DNA from: Spirulina sp. CCY15215
GTDB taxonomy: Bacteria > Cyanobacteriota > Cyanobacteriia > Cyanobacteriales > Spirulinaceae
Direction of reading: 5' to 3'
NCBI RefSeq assembly: GCF_016888125.1
Contig: NZ_JACSWA010000535.1
Coordinates: forward strand, 1-56,985
DNA: 56,985 nt
In this document: positions 18,570 through 27,254 of the stretch, one piece after another
How the letters are laid out: every line of letters starts with the position of its first letter
How positions within the stretch are numbered: the stretch's first letter is position 1
The notes under the pieces: model-generated
Told to the model about the DNA's origin: nothing
Databases searched by the model: none
What the model saw: only the letters and a program-made list of their open reading frames with translations
Translations under genes and position numbers: made by a program

Positions 18570-19661
18570 ATGGCTCACCTGATAACTTTTTTGGGCAAGG
18601 GCGGAGTCGGTTGCACCACCGTGGCGATCGCCGCCGCCAAAAGACTTGCTAAAAATGGCGATCGCGTTCTTCTGGCCACCCAAGACCCCAGCCCGGCTTT
18701 TGGCTTATTGTTGGGGCGATCGGTGGGAGTCGAACCCGAGGAAATTGCCCCCAATTTTTGGGCGGTGCAGTTTGACACCCCCTTTTTATTGGCGAAGGGT
18801 TGGGAAGAAATCAAGGAAATGGAAGCCAAATATTTGCGTTTCTCAACCTTGAAAAACATTTACGGACAAGAATTAGGGACATTTCCTGGCTTTGAAAGCG
18901 CCCTTGGTCTTTACGAAATTCGTAATTATAATGCCAGCCAGAAGTTCGATGTGATCGTCTATGATGGGACGGCGGATCTGGCCTTAATTAGCGCCCTCGG
19001 TGTACCGGAAAATACCAATTGGTATATCCGTCGCTTCCGGGAATTAATTTTAGAGTCAGATTTGGGGAAAGCCCTCTCTCCCTTCATACAGCCCATCACT
19101 GCGGCAATTTTTAATGTTTCCTGGTCCTTGGAAAATTTTGCGGAACAACCTCTTAATGAGACGAAAACCCTATTAGAGGAAGGAATTGATGCGGTTTCCG
19201 ATCCCAAGCGGGCGATCGCCTATTTGGTGACTAATAACGATCCCATTGCGATCGCCACGGCTAAATATTTATGGGGTAGCGCCCAGTTAGCGGGGGTGAA
19301 TGTCGGGGGTGTATTCTGGAATCGAGAAGGTGCCGATCGCCAATTAACAGCAGAATTTTCCCCCCTATCTTACACAGAACTTCCTCAAAGCAAAGATTTA
19401 GAGGCGATCGCCGCCGCACTCCCCAATATTCGTGAGGTGGGAGATATTCCTAAACCTTTGCAGATAGATACGAACAACCGCCAAGTCAAGGTCTTTTTAC
19501 CTGGATTTGACAAAAAACAGGTTAAATTGACCCAATACGGCACGGAAATTACCATTGAAGCTGGCGATCGTCGTCGTAATATTATTTTGCCTCCTCCCTT
19601 AACGGGACAACCGGTAAAAGGTGCCAAGTTTCAAGACAATTATTTAATTCTTTCCCTCTAG
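18570..19661 (+). CDS. ArsA/Get3-like ATPase with C-terminal HSP20-like domain; altered P-loop
   Basis: 363 residues. The N-terminus ITFLGKGGVGCTTVAIAAAKRL is a deviant Walker A of the ArsA/Get3/MinD class. The signature lysine (KGG) is kept, but the lysine before the Thr pair is Cys. VIVYDGTADLAL corresponds to switch II. The last ~80 residues (QVKVFLPGFDKKQVKLTQYGTEITIEAGDRRR) form the small HSP20-like beta domain often fused to cyanobacterial ArsA-like proteins. Such proteins are related to anion pumps and tail-anchored-protein targeting, but this one's role is unknown. It lies 24 bp upstream of chlG on the same strand, suggesting co-expression with chlorophyll synthesis. Confidence 0.82.
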   Translation: MAHLITFLGKGGVGCTTVAIAAAKRLAKNGDRVLLATQDPSPAFGLLLGRSVGVEPEEIAPNFWAVQFDTPFLLAKGWEEIKEMEAKYLRFSTLKNIYGQELGTFPGFESALGLYEIRNYNASQKFDVIVYDGTADLALISALGVPENTNWYIRRFRELILESDLGKALSPFIQPITAAIFNVSWSLENFAEQPLNETKTLLEEGIDAVSDPKRAIAYLVTNNDPIAIATAKYLWGSAQLAGVNVGGVFWNREGADRQLTAEFSPLSYTELPQSKDLEAIAAALPNIREVGDIPKPLQIDTNNRQVKVFLPGFDKKQVKLTQYGTEITIEAGDRRRNIILPPPLTGQPVKGAKFQDNYLILSL

Positions 19662-19685
19662 GCGATCGCTTAGGAGTAAAACAAA

Positions 19686-20654
19686 GTGACACAAAACCCA
19701 GAACAAAGTACAGAAACTTCTAAAACCCGCCAACTTTTAGGCATGAAGGGGGCTGCATCAGGAGAAACCAATATTTGGAAGATCCGCTTGCAGTTAATGA
19801 AACCGATTACATGGATTCCTTTAATTTGGGGTGTAGTTTGTGGGGCGGCCTCTTCCGGGGGCTATACTTGGGGTATCAATGACTTCTTGGTGGCGTTAAC
19901 TTGTATGCTTTTATCGGGACCGTTAATGGCAGGTTATACCCAAACCCTAAACGATTTTTACGATCGCGAAATCGATGCCATTAACGAACCCTATCGCCCC
20001 ATTCCTTCGGGGGCTATTTCTGTGTCTCAAGTAGTAACCCAAATTCTTGTTTTACTCTTCGCTGGATTGGGTTTATCCTACTTTTTAGATGTTTGGGCGG
20101 GTCACGATTTTCCTATCATGCTTTGTTTGACAGCATTTGGGGCATTTATTGCTTATATTTATTCTGCACCTCCTCTCAAATTAAAGAAAAATGGTTGGCT
20201 GGGAAATTATGCCCTCGGATCGAGCTATATTGCTTTGCCTTGGTGGGCAGGTCATGCTTTATTTGGGGAATTAAATGTCACGCTGATTATTTTGACCCTA
20301 TTCTATAGTTTGGCAGGTTTAGGTATTGCGGTGGTGAATGATTTTAAGAGCGTGGAAGGCGATCGCGAGTTAGGTTTACAGTCCCTTCCGGTAATGTTTG
20401 GAATCACAACTGCAGCTTGGATCTGTGTCATCATGATTGATACTTTTCAAGCCGGAGTAGCGGGATATTTAGTTAGTATTCATCAGAATCTTTATGCAAC
20501 TCTTGTGATCCTGTTAGTGATTCCTCAAATCGTGTTTCAAGATATGTATTTCTTGCGCGATCCTTTAAAGAATGATGTTAAGTATCAAGCCAGCGCACAA
20601 CCCTTTTTAGTGTTGGGAATGCTAGTTGTTGGGTTAGCTTTAGGTCACGCTTGA
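19686..20654 (+). CDS. chlG: Chlorophyll synthase ChlG
   Basis: 322 residues, a UbiA-type prenyltransferase with about eight or nine hydrophobic segments. It esterifies chlorophyllide a with geranylgeranyl or phytyl diphosphate in the membrane, the last step of chlorophyll synthesis. The first Asp-rich motif is TLNDFYDREIDAINEPYRPIP and the second is VVNDFKSVEGDRELGLQSLP. These are exact ChlG hallmarks, as is the N-terminus TRQLLGMKGA. The start is GTG at 19686. It follows the ArsA-like gene by 24 bp. No separate promoter is obvious. Confidence 0.96.
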   Translation: MTQNPEQSTETSKTRQLLGMKGAASGETNIWKIRLQLMKPITWIPLIWGVVCGAASSGGYTWGINDFLVALTCMLLSGPLMAGYTQTLNDFYDREIDAINEPYRPIPSGAISVSQVVTQILVLLFAGLGLSYFLDVWAGHDFPIMLCLTAFGAFIAYIYSAPPLKLKKNGWLGNYALGSSYIALPWWAGHALFGELNVTLIILTLFYSLAGLGIAVVNDFKSVEGDRELGLQSLPVMFGITTAAWICVIMIDTFQAGVAGYLVSIHQNLYATLVILLVIPQIVFQDMYFLRDPLKNDVKYQASAQPFLVLGMLVVGLALGHA

Positions 20655-20765
20655 AGGAGAGGCAAGGCTTTGAGATAATGGGGATAGTTTTTCAAAATGC
20701 GATCGCCATTTAGCCAGAAGAAATTGTTAAGATAAAGTTAAATTGAAAATGAGAGGAATTGAGCC

Positions 20766-21044
20766 ATGCAAGCCTTTGAAGTGATAGGCACAGTCAATGA
20801 AAATGGAGAGTTAGTTTTGCGCGATCGCTTGGCAATTGCTACAGATATTTCTATTCCTTGTCAAGTTAAAGTTATTGTTATTGTCCCCAATGAACCCGAT
20901 CTCGAGTCCGACGATACACCAGTAGAGGAAATTAAAGCAAGTTTGAGACAAGCATTAAGGGAAGCAAAAGAAGGAAAAAGAATTCCTTTAGACCAAATGT
21001 GGGAGGGAATTGATGCAGAAGAAATCCTCTCCTGTCAATATTGA
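20766..21044 (+). CDS. Putative antitoxin of a type II toxin-antitoxin pair
   Basis: 92 residues. MQAFEVIGTVNENGELVLRDRLAI resembles the short beta N-terminus of cyanobacterial antitoxin-like proteins paired with RelE toxins. The acidic C-terminal half, EEIKASLRQALREAKEGKRIPLDQMWEGID, resembles the toxin-wrapping helices of RelB-type antitoxins. It overlaps the start of the downstream toxin gene by 32 bp, the usual coupled layout. The pair follows chlG after 111 bp and shows no sign of decay. Autoregulation is expected from the family; I could not identify an operator. Confidence 0.7.
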   Translation: MQAFEVIGTVNENGELVLRDRLAIATDISIPCQVKVIVIVPNEPDLESDDTPVEEIKASLRQALREAKEGKRIPLDQMWEGIDAEEILSCQY

Positions 21045-21375
21045 TTTGACTCCTGAATATAAAAAGAGACTCAAAGAATTGTCTAAGAAGTATCGCAATA
21101 TTCGTTTTGATACTCAATCTCTTCTTACAGAATTACAAAATGGAAATTTTATCGGCGATCGCTTATCCGGATTTGGTGAAGATTTATTTTTGTACAAAGT
21201 TAGAGTCAAAAACAGTAACATCAAAAAAGGAAAAAGTGCGGGATATCGTTTGATTTATTTACAAGAGTCAGAAATCAGTATTTTACTGTTGACAATTTAC
21301 AGTAAATCGGAGCGAGAATATATTACAGTTGATGAAGTTAAAGCAATCATTATCGCCAACCCTAATTCATTTTAA
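21013..21375 (+). CDS. RelE/ParE-family toxin
   Basis: 120 residues from the ATG at 21013, inside the antitoxin's 3' end. LTPEYKKRLKELSKKY is the RelE-type first helix, and GYRLIYLQESEISILLLTIYSKSEREYITVDEV is the beta-sheet core with the Arg and Tyr positions of RelE-like ribonucleases. The family cleaves mRNA in the ribosome A site or poisons gyrase. This subgroup (about 115-120 residues with a long N-terminal extension) is common in cyanobacteria but not well characterised. The upstream antitoxin gene is intact, so the module is probably functional. The 220 bp after it to lpdA shows no gene. Confidence 0.75.
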   Translation: MQKKSSPVNIDLTPEYKKRLKELSKKYRNIRFDTQSLLTELQNGNFIGDRLSGFGEDLFLYKVRVKNSNIKKGKSAGYRLIYLQESEISILLLTIYSKSEREYITVDEVKAIIIANPNSF

Positions 21376-21596
21376 GAGATTTTTTGTATGAGACAGCGCT
21401 TGGCGGATCGATTGTGAGATTAGGCGGTATTTCAACTCAAACGCGAGATTCAATCGAGATATTTTTGATCTGTAGGGAGTCAAATCGACCCAACACCCAT
21501 GATCATGCCCCAACCCATTACCCATTGGCTTAACAAGCATTGATAATTCCCCATTATTGATTGATAATCATAGATTGATAACTGTTCATTGAAAAA

Positions 21597-23018
21597 ATGA
21601 GTTTTGACTACGACTTAGTGATTATTGGAGCAGGAGTCGGCGGTCACGGAGCCGCCCTGCACGCCGTCAAACTGGGACTGAAAACCGCCATCATCGAAGC
21701 CGCAGATATGGGTGGAACCTGTGTCAACCGGGGCTGTATCCCTTCAAAAGCACTTCTCGCAGCCTCCGGAAAAGTGCGAGAATTTCATAACAGCCAACAC
21801 CTGCAAGAAATGGGTATTCAACTGGGAAGCGTAGGTTTTGACCGTCAAGCGATCGCCGACCACGCAACTAACCTCGTTGACAAAATTCGCGGTGATCTCA
21901 CCAATAGTTTGACCCGTCTCAAAGTCGAAACCATTCGCGGTTGGGGAAAAATTGCCGGAGAACAAAAAGTTTCCGTCAAAACCGACAACGAAGAAAGATT
22001 TCTCACCGCTAAAAATATCATCCTCTCTACCGGCTCAATTCCCTTTGTCCCCCCCGGCATCGAAATCGACGGAGATACGGTATTTACCAGCGATGATGCG
22101 ATTAAATTAGACTATTTACCCGATTGGGTGGCTATTGTGGGAAGCGGCTATATTGGCTTAGAATTCTCCGATATTTACTCAGCGTTAGGCTGCGAAATCA
22201 CCATGATCGAGGCGTTAGATGTCTTAATGCCAGGCTTCGATCCCGATATTGCCACAATTGCCGAAAGAGTTCTCCTCAAACCCCGCGATATTGAGACTTA
22301 TAGCAGCACCTTAGCCAAAAAAGTTACCCCCGGATATCCCGTCATTATCGAACTCGCCGACGCAAAAACCAAGGAAACCATTGATATTTTAGAGGTCGAT
22401 GCTTGTTTAGTGGCCACCGGACGCATTCCCGCCACCAAAAACCTCGGTTTAGAAACCATCGCCTTAGAAACCAACCGTCGGGGCTTTATTGAAGTTAATG
22501 ATAAAATGGAAGTGCTAAAAGATGGGCAACCAGTGCCGCATCTGTGGGCGATCGGGGATGCTACGGGTAAAATGATGTTAGCTCATGCCGCATCTGCCCA
22601 AGGGATTATTGCAGTTGAAAATATTTGCGGCAACGATCGCACTATCGACTATCGCAGTATACCAGCCGCCGCCTTTACCCATCCGGAAATCAGCTATGTG
22701 GGCTTAAGCGAACCCCAAGCCAAGGAATTAGGTGAAAAAGAAGGTTTTGCCATTGCCACCGCCAGAACCTATTTTAAGGGCAATTCCAAGGCATTAGCAG
22801 AAGGAGAAACCGACGGCATCGCCAAGATTATTTATCGCCAAGATACGGGAGAATTACTGGGAGTGCATATTATTGGCTTACACGCCGCCGATCTGATTCA
22901 AGAAGCTGCTAACGCGATCGCGCAACGTCAAGCAGTACAAGATCTCGCTTTCAATGTTCACACCCATCCCACCCTCTCAGAAGTCCTAGACGAAGCCTTC
23001 AAACGTGCCAAAGTTTAG
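21597..23018 (+). CDS. lpdA: Dihydrolipoyl dehydrogenase
   Basis: 473 residues. [22 protein letters not shown] is the FAD motif. [21 protein letters not shown] holds the redox disulphide (CxxxxC). [21 protein letters not shown] is the NAD site. [21 protein letters not shown] and the C-terminal [17 protein letters not shown] carry the catalytic His-Glu dyad. It is the E3 of pyruvate dehydrogenase and the glycine cleavage system, reoxidising dihydrolipoamide with NAD. The sequence style ([22 protein letters not shown]) is that of the cyanobacterial LPD. It is a single gene with a strong hairpin downstream. Confidence 0.95.
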   Translation: MSFDYDLVIIGAGVGGHGAALHAVKLGLKTAIIEAADMGGTCVNRGCIPSKALLAASGKVREFHNSQHLQEMGIQLGSVGFDRQAIADHATNLVDKIRGDLTNSLTRLKVETIRGWGKIAGEQKVSVKTDNEERFLTAKNIILSTGSIPFVPPGIEIDGDTVFTSDDAIKLDYLPDWVAIVGSGYIGLEFSDIYSALGCEITMIEALDVLMPGFDPDIATIAERVLLKPRDIETYSSTLAKKVTPGYPVIIELADAKTKETIDILEVDACLVATGRIPATKNLGLETIALETNRRGFIEVNDKMEVLKDGQPVPHLWAIGDATGKMMLAHAASAQGIIAVENICGNDRTIDYRSIPAAAFTHPEISYVGLSEPQAKELGEKEGFAIATARTYFKGNSKALAEGETDGIAKIIYRQDTGELLGVHIIGLHAADLIQEAANAIAQRQAVQDLAFNVHTHPTLSEVLDEAFKRAKV

Positions 23019-23101
23019 CTTATAGCGCGTTTAAAAATTCCTTCATTGCTTCTATTATAAACTACCTTACCGTACCGTTCAATTGCTTGTAGTGACGTTC
23101 T

Positions 23102-23131
23102 CCCCCGTTAACCCGATCAAGTTAACGGGGG
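23102..23131 (+). terminator. Hairpin after lpdA
   Basis: CCCCCGTTAAC, an 8-base loop, then GTTAACGGGGG: a perfect 11-bp G/C-rich stem 83 bp after the lpdA stop. There is no long T run on the forward side, so it may act as an mRNA-stabilising or Rho-assisted end rather than a classical intrinsic terminator. Confidence 0.5.
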
Positions 23132-23267
23132 GACTCAAAAGAGAGTGGGGGAATTCTTGCTCCATTTGCTAACTTTGATGCTGGGGCGATCGCATTCTCA
23201 AATATATATTCGATAACTGCAAAAGATTTCCCTCCCTTCGCTACACTGTGGAAAGAAATATCAATCG

Positions 23268-23400
23268 GGAATCTTAAAGAGTCAGGAACTAACCCCTAAG
23301 TCATCCGGACTCTAGCGGGAGATAGAGGGAATCCTCAATGGGTGTAGAGCCTTGTAAGTTTCCGGGATACTCTAGGACAAGGTTGAGAAATTAATTGAGC
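23268..23400 (+). promoter_or_regulatory. Candidate structured 5' leader of the adenylate cyclase gene
   Basis: The 415-bp gap between lpdA and the cyclase gene has no gene. Its 3' part can form several short stems. GAGTC at 23279-23283 pairs with GACTC at 23308-23312. CTCTA at 23310-23314 pairs with TAGAG at 23323-23327, which excludes the first stem. CCTTGT at 23350-23355 pairs with ACAAGG at 23377-23382. Mutually exclusive stems just before a regulatory gene suggest a switchable leader, but it matches no riboswitch consensus I know. Confidence 0.3.
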
Positions 23401-23433
23401 ATTACTTCTCCTTAAGAGAAAGAAACTTTGATA

Positions 23434-26367
23434 ATGCCAAACTCGCGCGAATTTTCAATGACTACGCCAAAAATTGAGCCAGCCCAAGGAAATATTTTAG
23501 TGGTTGACGATACCCCCGCCAACCTACGCTTGCTGGTGACAATGCTCAAACAGCAAGGCTATGAAGTTCGCCCAACCTTAAATGGCAATATTGCCCTCTC
23601 TGCTGCCCGTGCGATAATTCCAGACTTAGTTTTGCTCGATATTATGATGCCAGAAATAGACGGCTATGAAGTTTGTCGCCGTCTTAAGGCAGACGATCGC
23701 ACCAAAGATGTTCCCGTTATTTTTCTCAGTGCTTTAGATGATGCCCGAGATAAGGTGAAAGCCTTCGAGGTTGGAGGAGTAGACTATATTACCAAGCCCT
23801 TTCAAAAGGCAGAAGTTCTCGCTCGCATTACCAATCAATTATATTTACGTTCTCTCCAAAAACAACTCGCTCAACAAAATCAACGTTTGCAGGATTTTGG
23901 CGATCGCCTGAAACAGTTAAATCGCCTCAACACCAACGCTTATAGTAATTCCGCCCAATTATTTGCCGATTATCTCAAGACGGGGTGCGAAATTTTTGGG
24001 TTTTCCCTCGCAACGATCACTCGCATTCAAGGCGATCGCTGTTATATCGAAGCCAGTTGGGGAGAATGGGAACAGGCAATAGTGGAAGAGGAGAAAAGCA
24101 AAGGAATTATTTCTTCTTCTTTTGACCTTGCTGAAACCTATTCTCAATTACCCTTTAGCAAACGGTCTACTATTGCAGTCGATCACGCAGGCAGAAAAAA
24201 AGAACTGTGCGATCGCCTCTTTTACCAACAATTTAAACTTGAATCCTATGTCGGTACTCCCATTTGGGTCAATCAAGAAATTTACGGTATTCTCAATTTC
24301 TATTCCCCCACAATTCGAGAAAATGTCTTCGAGGCGCGAGAAATTGAAATAATCGAATTAATGGTACAAAGTCTCGGTAAATTTATCGCAGCGCGTCAAA
24401 CGGAATTACAACGCCAGCAAGCAGAAGAAGAAGTTCAATTTCTCTTAACCTTATCCCAAGCCATTAGTAACTCCCCCGACTTCGACAAAGCCCTCGAAAT
24501 TGCCCTCCGTCAAATTTGCGAAAAAACAGGTTGGATTTATGGAGAAGTTTGGCTCAAAACCGCCGATCGCTCTGCCATTGAATGCAGTCCCAGTTGGTAT
24601 CGTCGTCGGCAAAATATTGATGCTCAACTCGGGCAGGCGATCGATCACTTTCGAGAATATAGCGAAGCACTGATTTTATTGCCAGGAGAAGAATTACCTG
24701 GGATAGTTTGGGAGATAGGTACACCCCAATGGCATTATTTGTCTGCAAATAGTGAAGATCCCTTCCTACGTTTGGAGATGGCACAACAGAGCGGTTTAAG
24801 TGCCGCCTTTAGCATTCCGATCCTAGCGGCGGAGAATTTTGGTGGGGAAAGAACGCAAGTATTAGCCGTCTTGAGCTTTTTTACCCTAGAAACCCAAGAG
24901 CAGGATCTGCGCCTTAGCCATCTTGTCAGCGCAGTCGCCGACCAATTAGGGAACAATCTCCATCAAAAGCAAATTGAGGCGGAACAGCGCGGTATGTTTG
25001 CCGCAATGACAGATTTGACCCTGATCTACGATCGCTCTGGGGTTTGTTTAAAGGTTGCACCGACCAAAACTGTTAATACTTTGGGTTCTTCTGAAGAACT
25101 GTTAGGAAAAACCCTACATGAAGTCATGGATCGAGAGACTGCCGATCGCCTTCTCAAAGCCATTCATACGACCCTAGATACGGGAGAAACGCAACATATT
25201 GAATACTATCTCAGCCCCAAAAACCCCTCAGACAATCTCCAAAATCGACAGATTTGGCTCGATGCCAGTGTTTCTCCTTTAGAGGAAGAAAGCGCTATTA
25301 TTGTCGCTCGAAATATCAGCGATCGCAAAGCCACCGAACTAGCTTTGCAAACCAGCGAAGCCAAAAACCGTGCTATTCTCAGCGCCATTCCCGATCTGAT
25401 CTTTCGCATGAATGCAGAGGGAGTCTGTCTCGATTTTGTCAAAGCAAAAGAGTTTGCCAGCGTGATGTCATTAGATATCGAACCCGTCGGTAAAAATGTG
25501 CGAGAATTGGTTGCTCCAGAAATGGCAGAACGTCAAATCCAAGCTGTCCGAGCAGTTCTCGCCAGCAAAGAACCCCAAATCTATGAACAAGAAGTTTGGA
25601 TCGATCGCCGCTTGCAATATGAAGAAATTCGCGTTGTTCCGAGCGGTGAAGATGAAGTTCTCTTTATGGTCAGGGACAATAGCGATCGCAAGCGGGCAGA
25701 ATTGGCTTTGCGTCTGGCTAAACAACAGTCAGAGCGTCTTCTCCTCAATATTCTCCCTCGTTCCATCGCCGATCGCCTCAAGCAAAACACGGGGCCGATC
25801 GCGGAACAATATGACTCGGTGAGCATTCTCTTTGCCGATATTGTCGGGTTTACTCCCTTGTCTGCTCAAATGTCCGCGATTGAACTGGTGGAACTACTCA
25901 ATCAAATCTTCTCAGAGTTCGATCGACTTGCGGATCAATATGACTTGGAAAAAATTAAAACGATTGGTGATGCTTATATGGTAGTGGGAGGACTGCCCGA
26001 ACGCAAACCCGATCACCTGGAAGCGATCGCAGATATGGCTCTGGCGATGCAGGCGGCCATGCCGCAATTTCATACAAATAAACTCACACAAATTCAAGGG
26101 GAACAAACTTTACAAATTCGCATTGGTATCAGTACGGGATCGGTGGTAGCTGGGGTGATCGGCTCGAAAAAATTTATTTACGATCTGTGGGGAGATACGG
26201 TGAATATTGCCTCTCGTATGGAGGCTCAAGGGGAACCTGGAAAAATTCAAATGACTGCCGATGCTCGCGCAATTCTTGGCGATGGCTATCGTTTTAGTGA
26301 GAAGCGCAAAATTTCTGTGAAAGGAAAAGGAGAAATGACAACTTATTGGCTATTAGGAAAGAGTTAG
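23434..26367 (+). CDS. Receiver-GAF-GAF-PAS-PAS class III adenylate cyclase
   Basis: 977 residues from the ATG at 23434 (next candidate MTTPK at 23458). Domain order: CheY-like receiver, about 20-140 (NILVVDDTPANLRLL, LLDIMMPEIDG with the phospho-Asp, TKPF); a short coil; GAF at about 170-330; a second GAF at about 345-510; two PAS-like modules at about 525-770; a cyclase homology domain at about 785-975. The last has metal-binding Asp in LFADIVGFTPL and in KTIGDAYM. The Lys in IKTIGD and the Asp in YDLWGDTVN are the adenine-specifying pair, and N and R of VNIASRM are catalytic. So the product is predicted to be cAMP, controlled by phosphorylation and small-ligand or light input. No partner kinase is adjacent. 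A structured leader precedes it and a G-rich repeat follows it. Confidence 0.93.
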   Translation: MPNSREFSMTTPKIEPAQGNILVVDDTPANLRLLVTMLKQQGYEVRPTLNGNIALSAARAIIPDLVLLDIMMPEIDGYEVCRRLKADDRTKDVPVIFLSALDDARDKVKAFEVGGVDYITKPFQKAEVLARITNQLYLRSLQKQLAQQNQRLQDFGDRLKQLNRLNTNAYSNSAQLFADYLKTGCEIFGFSLATITRIQGDRCYIEASWGEWEQAIVEEEKSKGIISSSFDLAETYSQLPFSKRSTIAVDHAGRKKELCDRLFYQQFKLESYVGTPIWVNQEIYGILNFYSPTIRENVFEAREIEIIELMVQSLGKFIAARQTELQRQQAEEEVQFLLTLSQAISNSPDFDKALEIALRQICEKTGWIYGEVWLKTADRSAIECSPSWYRRRQNIDAQLGQAIDHFREYSEALILLPGEELPGIVWEIGTPQWHYLSANSEDPFLRLEMAQQSGLSAAFSIPILAAENFGGERTQVLAVLSFFTLETQEQDLRLSHLVSAVADQLGNNLHQKQIEAEQRGMFAAMTDLTLIYDRSGVCLKVAPTKTVNTLGSSEELLGKTLHEVMDRETADRLLKAIHTTLDTGETQHIEYYLSPKNPSDNLQNRQIWLDASVSPLEEESAIIVARNISDRKATELALQTSEAKNRAILSAIPDLIFRMNAEGVCLDFVKAKEFASVMSLDIEPVGKNVRELVAPEMAERQIQAVRAVLASKEPQIYEQEVWIDRRLQYEEIRVVPSGEDEVLFMVRDNSDRKRAELALRLAKQQSERLLLNILPRSIADRLKQNTGPIAEQYDSVSILFADIVGFTPLSAQMSAIELVELLNQIFSEFDRLADQYDLEKIKTIGDAYMVVGGLPERKPDHLEAIADMALAMQAAMPQFHTNKLTQIQGEQTLQIRIGISTGSVVAGVIGSKKFIYDLWGDTVNIASRMEAQGEPGKIQMTADARAILGDGYRFSEKRKISVKGKGEMTTYWLLGKS

Positions 26368-26372
26368 ATCCA

Positions 26373-26412
26373 CCAGGGATTGAAATCCCTATCGCATACA
26401 AAAAATCCCTGG
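26373..26412 (+). terminator. Nested hairpins after the cyclase gene
   Basis: CCAGGGATT (26373-26381) can pair with AATCCCTGG (26404-26412). The inner AGGGAT (26375-26380) can instead pair with ATCCCT (26385-26390) across a TGAA loop. Two exclusive stems start 6 bp after the stop codon. Termination is likely; the alternative forms may matter with the G-rich tract that follows. Confidence 0.45.
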
Positions 26413-26416
26413 AAAT

Positions 26417-26446
26417 GGGTTAGGGTTAGGGTTAGGGTTAGGGTTA
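26417..26446 (+). repeat. (GGGTTA)5 telomere-like tract
   Basis: Five perfect GGGTTA units lie between the cyclase stop and the convergent glycosyltransferase. With five GGG runs separated by TTA loops it meets the standard G-quadruplex pattern (three or more Gs, four times, short loops). The G-rich strand is the cyclase coding strand, so the cyclase mRNA 3' end would carry it as RNA. Confidence 0.95.
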
Positions 26447-26460
26447 TCGCGATCGCCTAC

Positions 26461-27249
26461 TCAAGTTCCATCCCTATTCTCATTTTGTTGATTCAGCAAA
26501 ATATCAAGAATGCGGCGCTTTTGATAATAATATTGACGATTTTTTGCAATGATTTCTGTTTCATTCCATTGTTCTATTTTTTCGTGAAAAAGATGCAAAT
26601 AAATTAACTCTGGACTGCGGCAAAAATAACGCCCATCTGCTAAGTATCGTTCGATTATATCTTGATCTTCTCCTCCCCAACCGAGAAAATTTTCATCCCA
26701 ACCTCCAATTTCTAACAGGCGATCGCGTTGAAAAAAAGGTAAAACACCAAATCTCTCTCGATGTATGAGTTGTTTCCAAAGGGCTGTAGTTTGATCTTCT
26801 GGTGCGATCGCAGCATTTTCTACAAGGGTTGCTATATTTGTTGGCTTAATTGTTTTTTTGTCTAACATAATGCGATATCCTGATAGTAACAGTTTAGGAT
26901 TGAGTTCTGCCATTTCTAAATGACGAAGCAGGGTATTTTCCCAAGGAATGAGATCGACATCAAAGGGGGTAACTAATTTTCCTTTGGCATATTTTAGGGC
27001 TAAATTCAAGGCTTTTGTTTTAGGAAAGATTCCCTCGCAAGGATAATGAAAATAGCGGAAATTGGGCTGTTTAAGTTCAGTTTGAATCCATTGGGAAGAC
27101 GTGCGATCGCCTTCAACAATTAAAATTTCAATATTTTCCAATAACCCTAATTTAGCTTGTTCTGAGAACCAACTTAATTGGGTTTCTAAATGTTCTTTTC
27201 TTTGTCGATAAGTAATTAACAAAGATAATAAAACTTTTTGATTATTCAT
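26461..27249 (-). CDS. Glycosyltransferase with galactosyltransferase-like C-terminal motif
   Basis: 262 residues from MNNQKVLLSLLITYRQRKEHL. The N-terminal GT-A/GT2-like fold has TPFDVDLIPWENTLL (DxD). GGWDENFLGWGGEDQDI is the glyco_transf_7C signature of galactosyl/N-acetylgalactosaminyl transferases and chondroitin-synthase-like enzymes (W-G-x-E-D base). It transfers a sugar from a nucleotide donor; the acceptor is unknown. Its ATG sits just past the stop of the propeller-protein gene on the same strand, so the two are likely co-transcribed. A longer start at 27267 overlaps that gene and is less likely. Confidence 0.82.
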   Translation of the reverse strand: MNNQKVLLSLLITYRQRKEHLETQLSWFSEQAKLGLLENIEILIVEGDRTSSQWIQTELKQPNFRYFHYPCEGIFPKTKALNLALKYAKGKLVTPFDVDLIPWENTLLRHLEMAELNPKLLLSGYRIMLDKKTIKPTNIATLVENAAIAPEDQTTALWKQLIHRERFGVLPFFQRDRLLEIGGWDENFLGWGGEDQDIIERYLADGRYFCRSPELIYLHLFHEKIEQWNETEIIAKNRQYYYQKRRILDILLNQQNENRDGT

Positions 27250-27254
27250 TAAAA

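Noticed and set aside
26373-26412. AGGGATTGAAATCCCT resembles the GGGATTGAAA end of many cyanobacterial CRISPR repeats.
   Set aside because: Only one partial unit, no regular spacers; better explained as a hairpin.
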